Assembly (NCBI GenBank): GCA_910587165.1
Contig: CAJUKP010000003.1
Span: 131,544 to 195,543, forward strand
DNA from: an uncultured Duncaniella sp.
Lineage (GTDB): Bacteria; Bacteroidota; Bacteroidia; Bacteroidales; Muribaculaceae
Length of the DNA stretch: 64,000 nt
Direction: 5' to 3'
Positions within the stretch are counted from its first letter, which is position 1; every line of letters starts with the position of its first letter. A program made the position numbers and the translations under genes. The notes under the pieces were generated by a model that was given only the letters and a program-made list of their open reading frames with translations, had not been told where the DNA came from and searched no databases. Below are positions 9,102 through 17,297 of the stretch, one piece after another.

Positions 9102-9210
9102 GTTACTGATCAGTAAAAGGATACAAAAGACCAAAAGGTCAAAAAGGGACAAATTTTTCTTTTTGTTCCTTTTGACCTTTTGGTCTTTTGTAGCTCTTTC
9201 CTGATCGGTT
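9102..9210. repeat. Long inverted repeat, copy B, filling a convergent intergenic gap
   Basis: Begins GTTACTGATCAG directly after the tpx stop and ends CTGATCGGTT directly at the stop of the convergent LRR gene. The arms carry AAGGATACAAAAGACCAAAAGGTC and its reverse complement. The centre is short (about 20 nt, T-rich) without the apical hairpin of copies A, C and F. Neither neighbouring gene has another terminator, so this element probably ends both transcripts. Confidence 0.85.
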
Positions 9211-10800
9211 TTATCTGGTCATTATCTTGCGGCTTGTGCCGTCGGTATATCTCACGATCGTGATCCCCTTATGGTTGGCACCGACTATGCGACCGTAGAG
9301 GTCATATCGTCCGGACTCCTCTTTGCCATCTACGTCCATATCCATATTGACATCCGAAATGCCGGCATATTCATCAGTCTCGATGATATTGAGGAAATTA
9401 CACCAGCTCTCCGCCTTCCTATATGCATCGAGTGAACCGACAGGAACATAGAGGATCGCGGTTTCATATTGGTTTCTTGTAAAGGTCGGGAAGAAAGTCG
9501 GTACGGCCTCTTTGACATATACAGCCTCAAGAGCCGACTGTGATGCTATGGTTGAATCGTTGCAGATAATATTTTCCCCAAAATAGAGCTTCCTTATTCC
9601 GGTGCCGCAAAGCAGGTCAGTCGAGTCAACGTTATCTCCGATCTCTAAAACTTCGAGAGCTTCAAATACCGGATTTTTATTATCCAAGAACTTTAGATTA
9701 CGCCCCATTGACAGACTCTGTATTGTATTATATTGGAAGGCATCCGAATTTATTTTAAGAACCAGATCAGATTCATCAAACGATAATGAATTGATGGATA
9801 CAAGATAGAAAGCACTGTTGCCTATTTCCATAACAGATGCGGGAATTGATATATTCTTTAGAATGCTACATGATCCGAACGCATACTCACCGATCCTTTT
9901 TACTGAATTCGGTATCTGTATGGAATTTAATTTTTTACATTCATTAAATGTATAACTTTTTATTTCTGAAATGGAATTGGGGAGCACAATGGATTCCATG
10001 GAGCTGCAAAACTCAAAAGCACGTTCCCCGATTTCAGTTACAGATTCCGGTATTTCAATTGAGGTCAGTGAGCTACAACCGGCAAATGCTTGACCACCAA
10101 TTGTCGTAAGAGAATCTTTAAGGCTGACTGATTCCAAAGATTTACATCCGCCAAATGCGCAAAATGCTATTATAGTCATTCCGGATGGAAGATCTATCGT
10201 TTCCAGAGATTCGCAATTCTGGAATGCATAATGAGCAATGCCGATTACACTCTCAGGAATCAGAACTGTCTTTAATGAAGAACACGATTTAAATAAAAAT
10301 GCCTCAATGATATTTAATGATTGAGGTAGTCTTACGGATGTCAGAGAGCTACATCCCATGAATACACCATCCTCAATCTTTATAACAGAATCAGGAATGT
10401 CTATTGCTGTGAGAGATTGGCATAAATAAAATGCGGCAGATCTTATCTTAGTCAAAGAGTCCGGAAGCTTTATTGACTTCAATTCAACACATTGCTCGAA
10501 CGAGTATTTCCCAATTGTTTCTACCGTGTTGGGAATAATGATGTCTGTTACTTTACCGCAAGAACCGAATGCATACTCGGCTATTTCCTTCACTTTAAAT
10601 GTCTGGCCGTCATGGAGGGCTTCCTCCGGTATCACGATTGTACCGGTTGTGTCTTTGGGGCATGATGTGAGTTTGCACACCCCACCCTCAGAACCATCAT
10701 AGGACAGACCTTGGTACTCGAATTTAACCTGAGCCGAGATCGGGAGGACTGCAAGGAGCATTGCAACCAGCAGTCCGAGTTTCTGGATGATTGGTTTCAT
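9211..10800 (-). CDS. BspA-like leucine-rich repeat protein with Por-like tail
   Basis: A secreted surface protein of 529 aa. Signal peptide 1-23 (ending PISAQ), a short N-terminal beta region, then about a dozen LRR_5/BspA-type repeats of 23 residues (pattern IGEYAFGSC..L..I.IP.SV), and a C-terminal segment (YDLYGRIVGANHKGITIVRY) resembling a type IX sorting tail. Such proteins bind host or bacterial surface ligands. The gene is visibly more AT-rich than its neighbours, particularly 9700-10600, suggesting transfer or different selection. A minus-strand promoter candidate lies almost 390 nt upstream, giving a long leader. It converges with tpx across repeat B. Confidence 0.88.
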   Translation of the reverse strand: MKPIIQKLGLLVAMLLAVLPISAQVKFEYQGLSYDGSEGGVCKLTSCPKDTTGTIVIPEEALHDGQTFKVKEIAEYAFGSCGKVTDIIIPNTVETIGKYSFEQCVELKSIKLPDSLTKIRSAAFYLCQSLTAIDIPDSVIKIEDGVFMGCSSLTSVRLPQSLNIIEAFLFKSCSSLKTVLIPESVIGIAHYAFQNCESLETIDLPSGMTIIAFCAFGGCKSLESVSLKDSLTTIGGQAFAGCSSLTSIEIPESVTEIGERAFEFCSSMESIVLPNSISEIKSYTFNECKKLNSIQIPNSVKRIGEYAFGSCSILKNISIPASVMEIGNSAFYLVSINSLSFDESDLVLKINSDAFQYNTIQSLSMGRNLKFLDNKNPVFEALEVLEIGDNVDSTDLLCGTGIRKLYFGENIICNDSTIASQSALEAVYVKEAVPTFFPTFTRNQYETAILYVPVGSLDAYRKAESWCNFLNIIETDEYAGISDVNMDMDVDGKEESGRYDLYGRIVGANHKGITIVRYTDGTSRKIMTR

Positions 10801-11219
10801 ATCAGATGAAGTTTGCCTCGGTCATCCTCTCGTCGGCGTGTTTTTTTCTGTTTGTTATACAAGAAAAGCGCAGGAATCTGTATCAGTCACCGTCCTACGT
10901 TCAGAGGCTTCTCGCATTGCCCTATTCATGTCGGACGGCAACGCAGAAGCCCACGCTAGTATATGCAATATGCGCGTCCGACTGTGCCTTTCACAAGACT
11001 CAGACGGATGCAGGGTATTACATATCCACGGGCATCTACCGTTGCTCCTCCTTGACATGAATATGAAATTTTGCGAGAATTTCTGAACGTCAAGAAATCA
11101 GCGCGGATAAACGCTATTTAATTATGTCTATTTTACAGCTCCCACCCGCATAGCCCTCGACCGGGCTTCCGCAAAGCGGTCTGTGCGGCAAATTTAATAC
11201 TTATTTTCATCCCATGCAA
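10801..11219 (-). promoter_or_regulatory. Long structured leader and promoter upstream of the LRR gene
   Basis: On the minus strand a promoter (TTG complement 11217-11219, 20-nt spacer, TAAATTTG complement 11189-11196) would start RNA at about 11184. The first part can fold as a three-way junction: outer CCGCA 11146-11150 with TGCGG 11184-11188, hairpin AGCCC 11152-11156 / GGGCT 11163-11167, and hairpin CCGC 11169-11172 / GCGG 11176-11179. A second pairing, GTCGGACG 10930-10937 with CGTCCGAC 10975-10982, lies further along. No convincing gene is seen in 10801-11245; a 99-codon plus-strand ORF has no family features. I do not recognise a known riboswitch. Confidence 0.45.
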
Positions 11220-11245
11220 TAGGAATGCCATTTCCCGAGACAAAA

Positions 11246-11401
11246 GTTACCGATCAGGACAAGGATACAAAAGACCAAAAGGTCAAAAGGAACAAATTTT
11301 TCTTTTTGTTCAGATATAATCAGTCTGATGAATCTGAATCCAAAATCTTTTTGTTCCTTTTGACCTTTTGGTCTTTTGTATCCCTTGTCCTGATCGGCAA
11401 C
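11246..11401. repeat. Long inverted repeat, copy C
   Basis: Left end GTTACCGATCAGGACAAGG, right end CCTTGTCCTGATCGGCAAC; the arms share the ATACAAAAGACCAAAAGGTC core with copy B. The central loop carries the apical hairpin seen in A and F but with different base pairs (CAGAT..ATCA-GTC-TGAT..ATCTG), i.e. compensatory changes. The right end abuts the ansA stop codon (11402-11404). Confidence 0.85.
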
Positions 11402-12439
11402 TTAAAGTGTGACCTCACCGCAGAGGTCGACGCTGAAACGTGTGCGGACAGCCGACGGGGTCAGGCCGAGTCCGAAGAGATACATCAGCTTGGTGATGGC
11501 TGCCTCGGAGGTCATGTCGTGGCCCGAGATAACCCCGCAGTTGGTGAGCGTCTCGCCCGAGGCATAGCGGTTGACATGGACGCTGCCGCTGATGCACTGG
11601 GTGACGTTGACTATGACCACTCCGCTGTCGACCGTGCGCTTTATCTCCTCGAGAAACCACGGATGTGTGGGAGCGTTGCCGGCTCCGTAGCTCCTCATCA
11701 CGATCCCCTTTATCCCGGGGGTGTTGAGGATGTGGTGGAGCGTGGCACGTGTCATTCCCGGATGGAGGTCGAGAAAGATGACGTTGCGGTCCATTCCGGT
11801 GTTGACATGGAGCGGACGGCGCTCGTTGGGGCGGCGCAGCCACTTCTCGGAAAACTGTATGCCCAGTCCTATCCTGGCCAGTTCGGGGTAGTTGTGGCTC
11901 TTGAAGGCATTGAAATTGTCGGCGCTCTTCTTGGTGGAGCGGTTGCCACGCCACAGATAGTTCTCGAACAGGATGGCCACCTCCTGCACCATCGGATCAC
12001 CGTTGAAGGTGGTCGCGGCGGCTATCTGCAGGGCGGTGATGAGATTCTCCTCTCCGTCGGTGCGCACCTCGCCTATCGGCAGCTGTGAGCCGGTGATGAT
12101 CACAGGCTTGTCAAGGTGGGCCAGCATGAACGAGAGAGCCGAAGCCGTGAAGGCCATGGTGTCGGTGCCGTGGAGCACGACGAATCCGTCATAGCTCTCA
12201 TAGTTGTCGGCTATGGCCAGGGCGATGTCGCGCCACCCGTCGGGATCCATGTCCGACGAGTCGATCGGCGTGAACTGTATGTTGTCGATATGATAGTCAA
12301 GCATCTTCACCTTCGGCACATTGTCCATCAGATGTGTGAAATCGAAGGGCTTGAGAGTATGGGTCTCGGGGTCCTCGATCATTCCGATGGTGCCTCCGGT
12401 GTAGATGATGAGTATGCGCGGTCGGTCTTTCCGGTTCAT
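11402..12439 (-). CDS. ansA: Type I (cytoplasmic) L-asparaginase
   Basis: Hydrolyses asparagine to aspartate and ammonia. Both catalytic threonine motifs are present: IIYTGGTIGMIEDP at the N-terminus and VVLHGTDTMAFTASAL about residue 85-100, plus ITGSQLPIGEVRTDGEENL. The absence of a signal peptide and the 345-aa length match the cytoplasmic type I branch rather than the periplasmic type II. The start lies 29 nt after the metG stop, so the two are probably co-transcribed. The gene ends in repeat C. Confidence 0.95.
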   Translation of the reverse strand: MNRKDRPRILIIYTGGTIGMIEDPETHTLKPFDFTHLMDNVPKVKMLDYHIDNIQFTPIDSSDMDPDGWRDIALAIADNYESYDGFVVLHGTDTMAFTASALSFMLAHLDKPVIITGSQLPIGEVRTDGEENLITALQIAAATTFNGDPMVQEVAILFENYLWRGNRSTKKSADNFNAFKSHNYPELARIGLGIQFSEKWLRRPNERRPLHVNTGMDRNVIFLDLHPGMTRATLHHILNTPGIKGIVMRSYGAGNAPTHPWFLEEIKRTVDSGVVIVNVTQCISGSVHVNRYASGETLTNCGVISGHDMTSEAAITKLMYLFGLGLTPSAVRTRFSVDLCGEVTL

Positions 12440-12468
12440 GGTGTGATTTTTAAGGAGCGGGGATTATA

Positions 12469-14511
12469 TCAGCCTATCTTTGATCCGGGGGCCACGGGAG
12501 CCGACGGGGCGAGGAGCACGATGGAGCCGTCGGAATTCTCGGCGGAGAGTATCATGCCCTGCGATACGATGCCCTTGAGCTTACGCGGGGGAAGATTTGC
12601 GATGAAGCACACCTGCTTGCCCACAAGCTCCTCGGGTTTGTAATATTTGGCGATGCCCGACACGATGGTGCGCTTCTCCATACCGTCGTCGATGAGGAAA
12701 CGGAGCAGTTTGTCGGCCTTGGGCACTTTCTCACACTCGAGCACAGTACCCACCCTGAGATCAGAGCGGCAGAAGGTGTCGAAATCCACATCCTCGGCCT
12801 GGGGCTCGGGGCGCCATGCGGCCACCTCGTTGGCTTTCTTCGTATCCTGCAGACGTTTCACCTGAGCCTCCACGGTGGCATCCTCGATCTTCTCGAAGAG
12901 GAGTTCGGCGGGGGCTATTCCGGTGCCTGCCGGGATTATGTCCGAGCTGCCGAGCATATCCCATGACAGTTTCCCGCCACCAAGCATCTTCACGAGGCGT
13001 CCGCAGGTGAAGGGGAGGAACGGCTCGAAGGCGATGGCTATGTTGGCGCAGAGCTGCAGGGCGGTGTTGAGTATGGTGGCTGTGCGGGCCATGTCGGTCT
13101 TGGCCACCTTCCAGGGTTCGGTCTCCTGCAGGTAGCGGTTGCCGAGGCGGGCTATCTCCATGGCCTGCTTGAGAGCCTCGCGGAAGTGGAATGTGTCGAG
13201 GGCCTCGGTGAGAGCGCCCTTGATCTTCTGCATATCCTCCCAGACGGCGCTGTCCACCGGCTCGAAAGCGGTGGTGGCGGGCACTGTGCCTCCGAAATAC
13301 TTGTGGGTGAGCACAACGGCGCGGTTGACGAAGTTGCCGAGGATAGCCACAAGCTCATTGTTGTTCCTGGCCTGGAAATCGGCCCAAGTGAAATCGTTGT
13401 CCTTGGTCTCGGGAGCGTTGGCTGTGAGCACGTAGCGGAGCACGTCCTGCTTGCCGGGAAACTCCTTGAGATACTCGTGGAGCCATACGGCCCAGTTGCG
13501 CGAGGTGGAGATCTTGTCACCCTCGAGGTTCAGGAATTCATTGGCAGGCACATTGTCGGGGAGCTGGAATCCGTCGCCGTATGCCATGAGCATGGCAGGG
13601 AAAACGATGCAATGGAACACGATATTGTCCTTGCCGATGAAGTTGATGATGCGTGTCTCGGGATCCTTCCACCATGTCTCCCATGAGTCGGGAAGAAGCT
13701 CCTTGGTGTTGGAGATATAGCCGATGGGGGCATCGAACCACACGTAGAGTACCTTTCCCTCGGCACCCTCGACGGGCACGGGGACACCCCACGAGAGATC
13801 ACGGCTCACGGCGCGTGGCTGCAGACCTGCATCGAGCCACGACTTGCACTGTCCGTAGACGTTGCTCTTCCACTCCTTGTGGCCGTCGAGTATCCACGAG
13901 CGCAGCTTCTCCTCCCACTTGTCGAGGGGGAGATACCAGTGGGTGGTCTCGCGCATCTTCACAGGCTCACCTGTGAGGGCCGAGCGGGGATTGATGAGAT
14001 CGGTGACGTTGAGCGATGAGCCGCAGGCCTCGCACTGGTCGCCATAGGCGTTCTCATTGCCGCAGCGGGGGCAGGTACCTACCACATAGCGGTCAGCCAG
14101 AAACTCACCGCCTTTCTCGTCGTAAGGCTGGAGGGCGGTCTGCTGTATGAACTCACCCTTGTCGTAAAGATGACGGAAAAATTCAGAAGCAGTCTCGTTG
14201 TGGAGCTTCGAAGTGGTGCGTGAATAGATGTCAAACGACACCCCGAGTTCCTCAAGCGAGTCCTTGATGATGGTGTGATAGCGGTCAACGACTTCCTGAG
14301 GGGTGATCCCCTCCTTGCGGGCGCGGAGAGTGATGGGCACACCATGCTCGTCGCTGCCTCCCACCATCACCACATCCTCCCCTTTGAGGCGGAGGTAACG
14401 GGCGTAGATGTCGGCGGGGACGTAGACTCCGGCCAGGTGACCTATGTGGACCGGACCGTTTGCGTATGGGAGCGCGGTGGTTATGAGGGTGCGTTTGAAT
14501 TTCTTTTCCAT
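12469..14511 (-). CDS. metG: Methionyl-tRNA synthetase
   Basis: Charges initiator and elongator tRNA-Met. The 680-aa protein has the HIGH-type motif (PYANGPVHIGHLAGVYVPAD), a four-cysteine zinc knuckle (CPRCGNENAYGDQCEACGS), a KMSKS-type loop (KISTSRNW), an anticodon-binding helical domain and a C-terminal EMAP-like tRNA-binding domain from about residue 575 (FDTFCRSDLRVGTVLECEKV), which promotes dimerization. The start is supported by the motif position and by the promoter at 14537-14567. It is first in a likely metG-ansA operon. Confidence 0.98.
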   Translation of the reverse strand: MEKKFKRTLITTALPYANGPVHIGHLAGVYVPADIYARYLRLKGEDVVMVGGSDEHGVPITLRARKEGITPQEVVDRYHTIIKDSLEELGVSFDIYSRTTSKLHNETASEFFRHLYDKGEFIQQTALQPYDEKGGEFLADRYVVGTCPRCGNENAYGDQCEACGSSLNVTDLINPRSALTGEPVKMRETTHWYLPLDKWEEKLRSWILDGHKEWKSNVYGQCKSWLDAGLQPRAVSRDLSWGVPVPVEGAEGKVLYVWFDAPIGYISNTKELLPDSWETWWKDPETRIINFIGKDNIVFHCIVFPAMLMAYGDGFQLPDNVPANEFLNLEGDKISTSRNWAVWLHEYLKEFPGKQDVLRYVLTANAPETKDNDFTWADFQARNNNELVAILGNFVNRAVVLTHKYFGGTVPATTAFEPVDSAVWEDMQKIKGALTEALDTFHFREALKQAMEIARLGNRYLQETEPWKVAKTDMARTATILNTALQLCANIAIAFEPFLPFTCGRLVKMLGGGKLSWDMLGSSDIIPAGTGIAPAELLFEKIEDATVEAQVKRLQDTKKANEVAAWRPEPQAEDVDFDTFCRSDLRVGTVLECEKVPKADKLLRFLIDDGMEKRTIVSGIAKYYKPEELVGKQVCFIANLPPRKLKGIVSQGMILSAENSDGSIVLLAPSAPVAPGSKIG

Positions 14512-14536
14512 TGGGATTCTTTTGACGTTTTGATTG

Positions 14537-14567
14537 CAAAATTAGGATTTTCGCGCAACATATCAAA
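14537..14567 (-). promoter_or_regulatory. Promoter of metG
   Basis: Reading minus: TTTG (complement of CAAA 14564-14567), a 19-nt spacer and TAATTTTG (complement of 14537-14544), 25 nt before the start codon. The -33 element overlaps the U-tract of the upstream pspC terminator. Confidence 0.75.
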
Positions 14568-14614
14568 AAAATAAGCCCCATAAGAAATCTATAAGAAAAT
14601 CTCACGGGACTTAT
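14564..14614 (-). terminator. Terminator of the padR-pspC operon
   Basis: Minus-strand stem ATAAGTCCC (14606-14614) / GGGGCTTAT (14571-14579), one G-U pair, followed by an uninterrupted U run (complement of the A run at 14564-14570). Confidence 0.7.
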
Positions 14615-14642
14615 ATCACTCAATATAATAAACCTCTGACGG

Positions 14643-15722
14643 CTATGTCATGCTCACCGGCACGACGGTCGACACCGGAAGTACCGCCGACAGCAGGTCG
14701 ACGCGGCCGTAGTGGAGAAGCAGCACACCTCCTGCGATAAGCATCACCTCTATCACAATCAGGGCAAGTATCACCTGCCTCGAGAGGCTCCGCGCCCCTA
14801 TGATGGAGACACATCCGGCCCAGAAAAGGGAGATGGCAGGCAGAGCTACGGCAAACATGAGCAGGGTGATACCCCAGCCTCCGGCGTAGACCGACATCTC
14901 CGGCATGAAACCGAACTGATCGAGCAGATCGGAGTTACCTGCCACAAACTCACAGGCCATAGCGGCAATGAGAGCCAGAGCCACGGCAGCCGTTGCAAAG
15001 GCCACCACTCCGCCGATGAAGGCGAAGAATGCCAGCAGACATTTGCCTATGATGAGAAAGGCGGTATTGATGAAGTTGGCGAAGTCACTTCCGTTGGCTA
15101 TCGGGGCCGGAGGGGGTGTTGCGCTGTCGATCACAGTCTCTCCCACGGTCTCGAGATTCACCGGGCGCCCCTGCATCTGCAGTATCTCGCGTGATGTGCG
15201 TGCCGGCGGAATCACCAGCCAGGCTATCAGATAGATGAGCACACAGGGCCAGAAATAGGTGAAGAGGGCGAGCACCACCGCCAGAATGCGAAGCACGGTG
15301 ACATCCCAGTTCATATACTGCCCGAGTCCGGCCAGCACACCGCCGAACACCTTGTGACGCTCGTCGCGGAAGAGTTTCTTGCTCACGGGAGGCGGAGGAG
15401 GCAGGTCGGGACCTGCTCCCGGAGGCGGAGGTGGACAACCGGCAGGCTCTCCGGATGCCTCATCGCCGCCGATCTCCTCGGGACGGCCCATGATCTCGAT
15501 CACCTCGTTGACATTATCGATCACAATCACACTTGCACCGTTCTGCAGCCTCTCGTCAAACAGTTCGGAGATGCGGCTCTCGATGTCGGCCAGAATCTCG
15601 GCACCCTCCTCACCCGGGAATGTTGCCCTGAGCTGCGACAGGTAGTTCTGGAGGAGCGTGTATGCATCCTCGTCGATATAATATATCTTGCCGTTGATAT
15701 TAACGGGAAAAGTCTTTTTCAT
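14643..15722 (-). CDS. PspC-domain membrane protein
   Basis: 359 aa from the ATG at 15720-15722, which overlaps the padR stop (ATGA), implying translational coupling. Residues 1-80 are a soluble region typical of Bacteroidota PspC proteins (MKKTFPVNINGKIYYIDEDA ... IMGRPEEIG). A proline-rich linker and the PspC domain follow (KKLFRDERHKVFGGVLAGLGQYMNWDV, then the membrane segment VLRILAVVLALFTYFWPCVLIYLIAWLVIPP), then about four further membrane spans. PspC proteins take part in envelope-stress responses. The pairing with a PadR regulator suggests ligand-controlled expression. Open sequence upstream of 15722 in the same frame overlaps padR and is not coding. Confidence 0.88.
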   Translation of the reverse strand: MKKTFPVNINGKIYYIDEDAYTLLQNYLSQLRATFPGEEGAEILADIESRISELFDERLQNGASVIVIDNVNEVIEIMGRPEEIGGDEASGEPAGCPPPPPGAGPDLPPPPPVSKKLFRDERHKVFGGVLAGLGQYMNWDVTVLRILAVVLALFTYFWPCVLIYLIAWLVIPPARTSREILQMQGRPVNLETVGETVIDSATPPPAPIANGSDFANFINTAFLIIGKCLLAFFAFIGGVVAFATAAVALALIAAMACEFVAGNSDLLDQFGFMPEMSVYAGGWGITLLMFAVALPAISLFWAGCVSIIGARSLSRQVILALIVIEVMLIAGGVLLLHYGRVDLLSAVLPVSTVVPVSMT

Positions 15723-16072
15723 TCTTTTGGGGTAAATTTCAGGTGATAATCGTCGTTGAGAATTGTGACCGCCGAGGAGATCTCGTCCCACGAAGCCTGA
15801 AGCTGTTCGAGAAACTGATGACCAACGGGGGTGATGGAATAATATTTGCGCGGAGGCCCCTGCTGTGATTCCTCCCAGCGGTAGGAGAGCAAGCCGTCGT
15901 TTTTCAGACGGGTGAGCAGCGGATAGAGGGTCCCTTCCATCACTATGAGATGCGCTTCCTTGAGCTTTACTATCATCTCGGAGGCGTAGGCATCGCCACG
16001 CCGGAGAATAAGCAGCACGCAGAATTCGAGCATCCCTTTGCGCATTTGAGATTTCAGATTGTCTATGTTCAT
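15719..16072 (-). CDS. PadR-family transcriptional regulator
   Basis: A 117-residue winged-helix repressor: MNIDNLKSQMRKGMLEFCVL, then ILRRGDAYASEMI, GTLYPLLTRLKNDGLL and PPRKYYSITPVG are the recognised PadR DNA-binding features, followed by the short C-terminal dimerization helix. It is cytoplasmic. It overlaps pspC by 4 nt and is preceded by a palindrome covering its own -33 element, so autorepression is likely. Family is clear; the inducer is unknown. Confidence 0.93.
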   Translation of the reverse strand: MNIDNLKSQMRKGMLEFCVLLILRRGDAYASEMIVKLKEAHLIVMEGTLYPLLTRLKNDGLLSYRWEESQQGPPRKYYSITPVGHQFLEQLQASWDEISSAVTILNDDYHLKFTPKE

Positions 16073-16122
16073 TTTTCGGTCTGAGGATGTGTGTTTGTTT
16101 GCCGGCTTTCACATCCACACCG

Positions 16123-16163
16123 CAAAGGTAACACCTCGCCAAGTACTATGCAATACATAGTAC
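16123..16163 (-). promoter_or_regulatory. padR promoter with overlapping palindromic operator
   Basis: Minus-strand TACCTTTG (complement of 16123-16130), a 20-nt spacer and TTG (complement of CAA 16151-16153). An inverted repeat GTACTATG (16143-16150) - CAATA - CATAGTAC (16156-16163) is centred exactly on the -33 element, the classic place for a repressor site; PadR proteins bind palindromes of this size. Confidence 0.6.
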
Positions 16164-16198
16164 CTACATTTAACAAATAATAACAAAAAGAATAATTG

Positions 16199-16615
16199 TG
16201 AGGGAAAGGGATACAAATGGACAAAGGGTAAAGAAGGGACAGAAGGTTTTTGAGGGTTAGAAAAAGGATACAAATGGACAGAAGGTTCAGAAGAAACAAA
16301 AAGTTTTTTGAGGTCAATCCTGGGGGTGGTTGTCCCGTAGGGACTTTGCAAAGGTAGGCCCGGCCGATAGCCCGGGTATAACCAGACAGCATGATAATAT
16401 GGTGTCGCGTAGCGCCACAGCAATCCATCGTATTAGTTTACGCGAGGGGGTTGCGGCGCTACGCGACGCTATTGTCTGATATTATTTTTGATACCCGGAC
16501 TATCGTCCGGGCCTACCTTTGCAAAGTCCCTACGGGACAACTGCCCCAGGATCGACCTCAAAAAATCCCTCTGTTCCTTCTTCACCTTCTGTCATTTTGT
16601 ATCCTTTTCCCTGAC
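16199..16615. repeat. Giant nested inverted repeat, copy D
   Basis: The largest of the hairpin elements. The outer arms carry GGGATACAAATGGACA and its complement, and the left side has this end unit twice (16207 and 16266). Inside are GTCCCGTAGGGAC (16332-16344), a 48-nt arm to 16379 and its partner at 16491-16538, and an inner arm GTCGCGTAGCGCC (16404-16416) / GGCGCTACGCGAC (16455-16467). Each middle arm contains an outward-facing TACCTTTG promoter-like box (minus strand 16349-16356; plus strand 16514-16521). There is no credible coding sequence. Total folded length is about 350 nt. Confidence 0.85.
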
Positions 16616-16625
16616 AATAATAAAA

Positions 16626-16667
16626 TCGGCAGGCTGCATACGCCATTGGGCGTATGCGACCTGCCGA
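16626..16667 (-). terminator. Intrinsic terminator of the 17046-16708 gene
   Basis: Minus strand TCGGCAGG..GCATACGCC - loop - GGCGTATGC..CCTGCCGA, 17 bp with a 2-nt internal mismatch, followed by TTTTATTATT. Strong and close to the gene end. Confidence 0.85.
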
Positions 16668-16707
16668 AGAGGTGATCGTGTGTATTTTTTTGATATTAGA
16701 GAATTCT

Positions 16708-17046
16708 TTATTTCAGTTTGTCGGCCAGATTGCCCACAGCATCAGAGAGCGAGTCGAGGGCAGAGGCGGCGGCGTGTTTGGCTTTGTCGATGTATGGCTG
16801 AGCCTTGTCCTGAAGGTCATCCACCTTATCGCTGATCGTATCGGCCACATCCGCAGCCTTGTCGGCAATCTTATCCTGGATATCGGCGGCTTTGTCCTTG
16901 AGGGCAGCGGCCTTGTCTGAGAGATCCTGTTTCGTACCTTCCGCACCGGCCTCGGCTGCCATTGCGGCGGCACGTGCGCTCAGTTCGGCACTGGTCTGTG
17001 AGAGCTTCTCAGCGCTCTCCATCTCTGTCTTATGTAATGTATCCAT
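16708..17046 (-). CDS. Small LEA-like/amphipathic helical protein
   Basis: A 112-residue, Ala/Asp/Lys-rich protein made of near-repeats (DKAADIQDKIADKAADVAD, ISDKVDDLQDKAQPYIDKAK) that predict one long amphipathic helix of the type seen in LEA-like, stress-induced desiccation proteins. No signal peptide or membrane span. The upstream region has no TAnnTTTG box; instead the minus strand shows GGGTGAAACTTATCCCCC and, nearer the gene, an inverted repeat TTCTAC (17072-17077) / GTAGAA (17086-17091), possibly an alternative sigma factor promoter (inference). It has its own terminator and so is monocistronic between repeats D and E. Function unproven; stress protection is the likeliest role. Confidence 0.7.
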   Translation of the reverse strand: MDTLHKTEMESAEKLSQTSAELSARAAAMAAEAGAEGTKQDLSDKAAALKDKAADIQDKIADKAADVADTISDKVDDLQDKAQPYIDKAKHAAASALDSLSDAVGNLADKLK

Positions 17047-17150
17047 AGTCGTAAAGGGTTTTGTTAATTATTTCTACTGTCTTTGGTAGAACACTCCCGG
17101 AGGGGGATAAGTTTCACCCTTTTTGAATTTTTAGCAACTATGAATGGCAT

Positions 17151-17297
17151 TGAGGAAAAGGGATACAAATGGACAGAGGGTGCAGAAGGAACAAAAGGTT
17201 TTTTTGAGGTCGACCGGGGGCAGTTATCCCTCGGAGCTACAAAAAATAATCTTCTGTCCCTTCTGCACCCTTTGTCCATTTGTATCCTTTTCCTCAC
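17151..17297. repeat. Long inverted repeat, copy E
   Basis: Arms TGAGGAAAAGGGATACAAAT... and ...ATTTGTATCCTTTTCCTCA, extending through GGACAGAGGGTGCAGAAGGAAC, with a central part holding GAGGTCGACC and GGGGGCAGTTATCCC. Same subfamily as D. Its right end overlaps the fprA stop codon (17294-17296), so fprA transcripts run straight into it. The 17047-17150 stretch holds only the putative promoter of the neighbouring small gene. Confidence 0.85.

Noticed and set aside
10787..11086. 99-codon plus-strand ORF in the gap before the LRR gene
   Set aside because: No family features, no promoter on that strand, and composition unlike coding DNA of this genome.
11146..11188. tRNA or known riboswitch
   Set aside because: The three-way junction is too short for a tRNA, with no CCA end or T-loop, and shows no motif of a class I know.
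11225..12088. Long ORF antisense to ansA
   Set aside because: Shadow of a clear asparaginase gene; the N-terminal part is repeat C translated.
15723..16142. N-terminal extension of the PspC protein
   Set aside because: Overlaps padR in another frame; the ATGA junction gives the natural start.
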